From positions 5,601 to 69,600 of the forward strand of contig CAJUIX010000016.1 in NCBI GenBank assembly GCA_910586665.1: a stretch of DNA of 64,000 nucleotides. Reading direction: 5' to 3'. This stretch comes from an uncultured Duncaniella sp. Its GTDB lineage: Bacteria > Bacteroidota > Bacteroidia > Bacteroidales > Muribaculaceae. The position numbers and the translations under genes are program-made. Positions 63,948 to 64,000 of this stretch are shown in pieces (within the stretch, counting starts at the first letter, position 1; every line of letters begins with the position of its first letter). Below the pieces are notes generated by a model. It was given only the letters and a program-made list of their open reading frames with translations. It did no database searches and had not been told where the DNA came from.

Positions 63948-64000
63948 AGCGAAAAACGGGACTCGAACCCGCGACCCCAACCTTGGCAAGGTTGTGCTCT
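63948..64000 (-). tRNA. tRNA-Gly (anticodon GCC), 5' part outside the window
   Basis: On the minus strand the visible part has anticodon stem CAACC/GGTTG around TTGCCAA (anticodon GCC), T loop GGTTCGAGTCC and 3' acceptor TTTTCGC. The 5' acceptor and D stem lie beyond the edge. Confidence 0.88.

Overview
The window looks like a chromosomal segment of a gut Bacteroidales, most likely a Muribaculaceae-type organism. The grounds are several promoters of the Bacteroidota form TTTG-N19/20-TAnnTTTG, a SusC/SusD pair, a bifunctional Fkp-type fucokinase, a GldB-like lipoprotein, Bacteroidota-type tyrosine recombinases and mobilisation genes, and a moderately GC-rich core interrupted by AT-richer accessory blocks. 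The family-level assignment is an inference.

Layout. 1-6.0 kb: core genes (the 5' part of fkp on the minus strand, rnz, an aminopeptidase P, a gamma-carbonic-anhydrase-like protein) and tRNA-Leu(CAA). 6.2-9.9 kb: an AT-richer accessory block with a long-hairpin RNA candidate, a Crp/Fnr-like protein, a secreted protein of unknown function, a short-chain dehydrogenase and a lipoprotein. 10-20 kb: lepA, then a polysaccharide-uptake-like locus (TPR/AraC membrane regulator, SusC, SusD, secreted thioredoxin). 20-22.5 kb (minus): an ECF sigma factor, an anti-sigma-like protein and two secreted proteins in one operon. 22.8-28 kb (minus): GH43, GH31 and a Cys-type alpha/beta hydrolase. 28.1-34 kb (minus): a five-gene sugar operon made of a split transketolase, an FGGY kinase, a FucI-like isomerase and a GRP-type permease, facing ribB and a DeoR regulator on the plus strand. 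35.7-38.1 kb: a frameshifted outer-membrane protein gene and two fused gene remnants. 38.1-40.6 kb: an acetyltransferase/DUF1349/VOC operon divergent from a LuxR regulator across a palindromic double promoter.

40.9-42.8 kb holds an XRE-type regulator and a tyrosine recombinase next to clustered TGTACC repeats. 43.005-53.960 kb is a complete-looking integrative mobilisable element inserted in the 3' end of a tRNA(CAT) gene, bounded by 15-bp direct repeats. It carries an integrase, a cargo segment (a GNAT toxin-like gene with a 59-codon upstream partner, an extra peptide deformylase, a P-loop kinase), a mobilisation module (membrane protein, relaxase, MobC-like protein, possible oriT) and a replication-type module (DUF3408, primase-like, DUF3987, an HTH/Xis-like protein).

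54-64 kb returns to core genes: class II fructose-bisphosphate aldolase, AlgH/YqgE, miaB, an acetyl-CoA hydrolase/transferase, a GldB-like lipoprotein, a secreted amidase, an MCE/MlaD protein, and a tRNA cluster with a 135-bp tandem duplication containing tRNA-Leu(GAG).

The best candidates for an undescribed system are the cargo of the mobile element (GNAT pair plus deformylase and kinase), the structured RNA at 6.34-6.48 kb, and the sugar operon with a split transketolase. All identifications come from reading motifs and layout; no database search was run.
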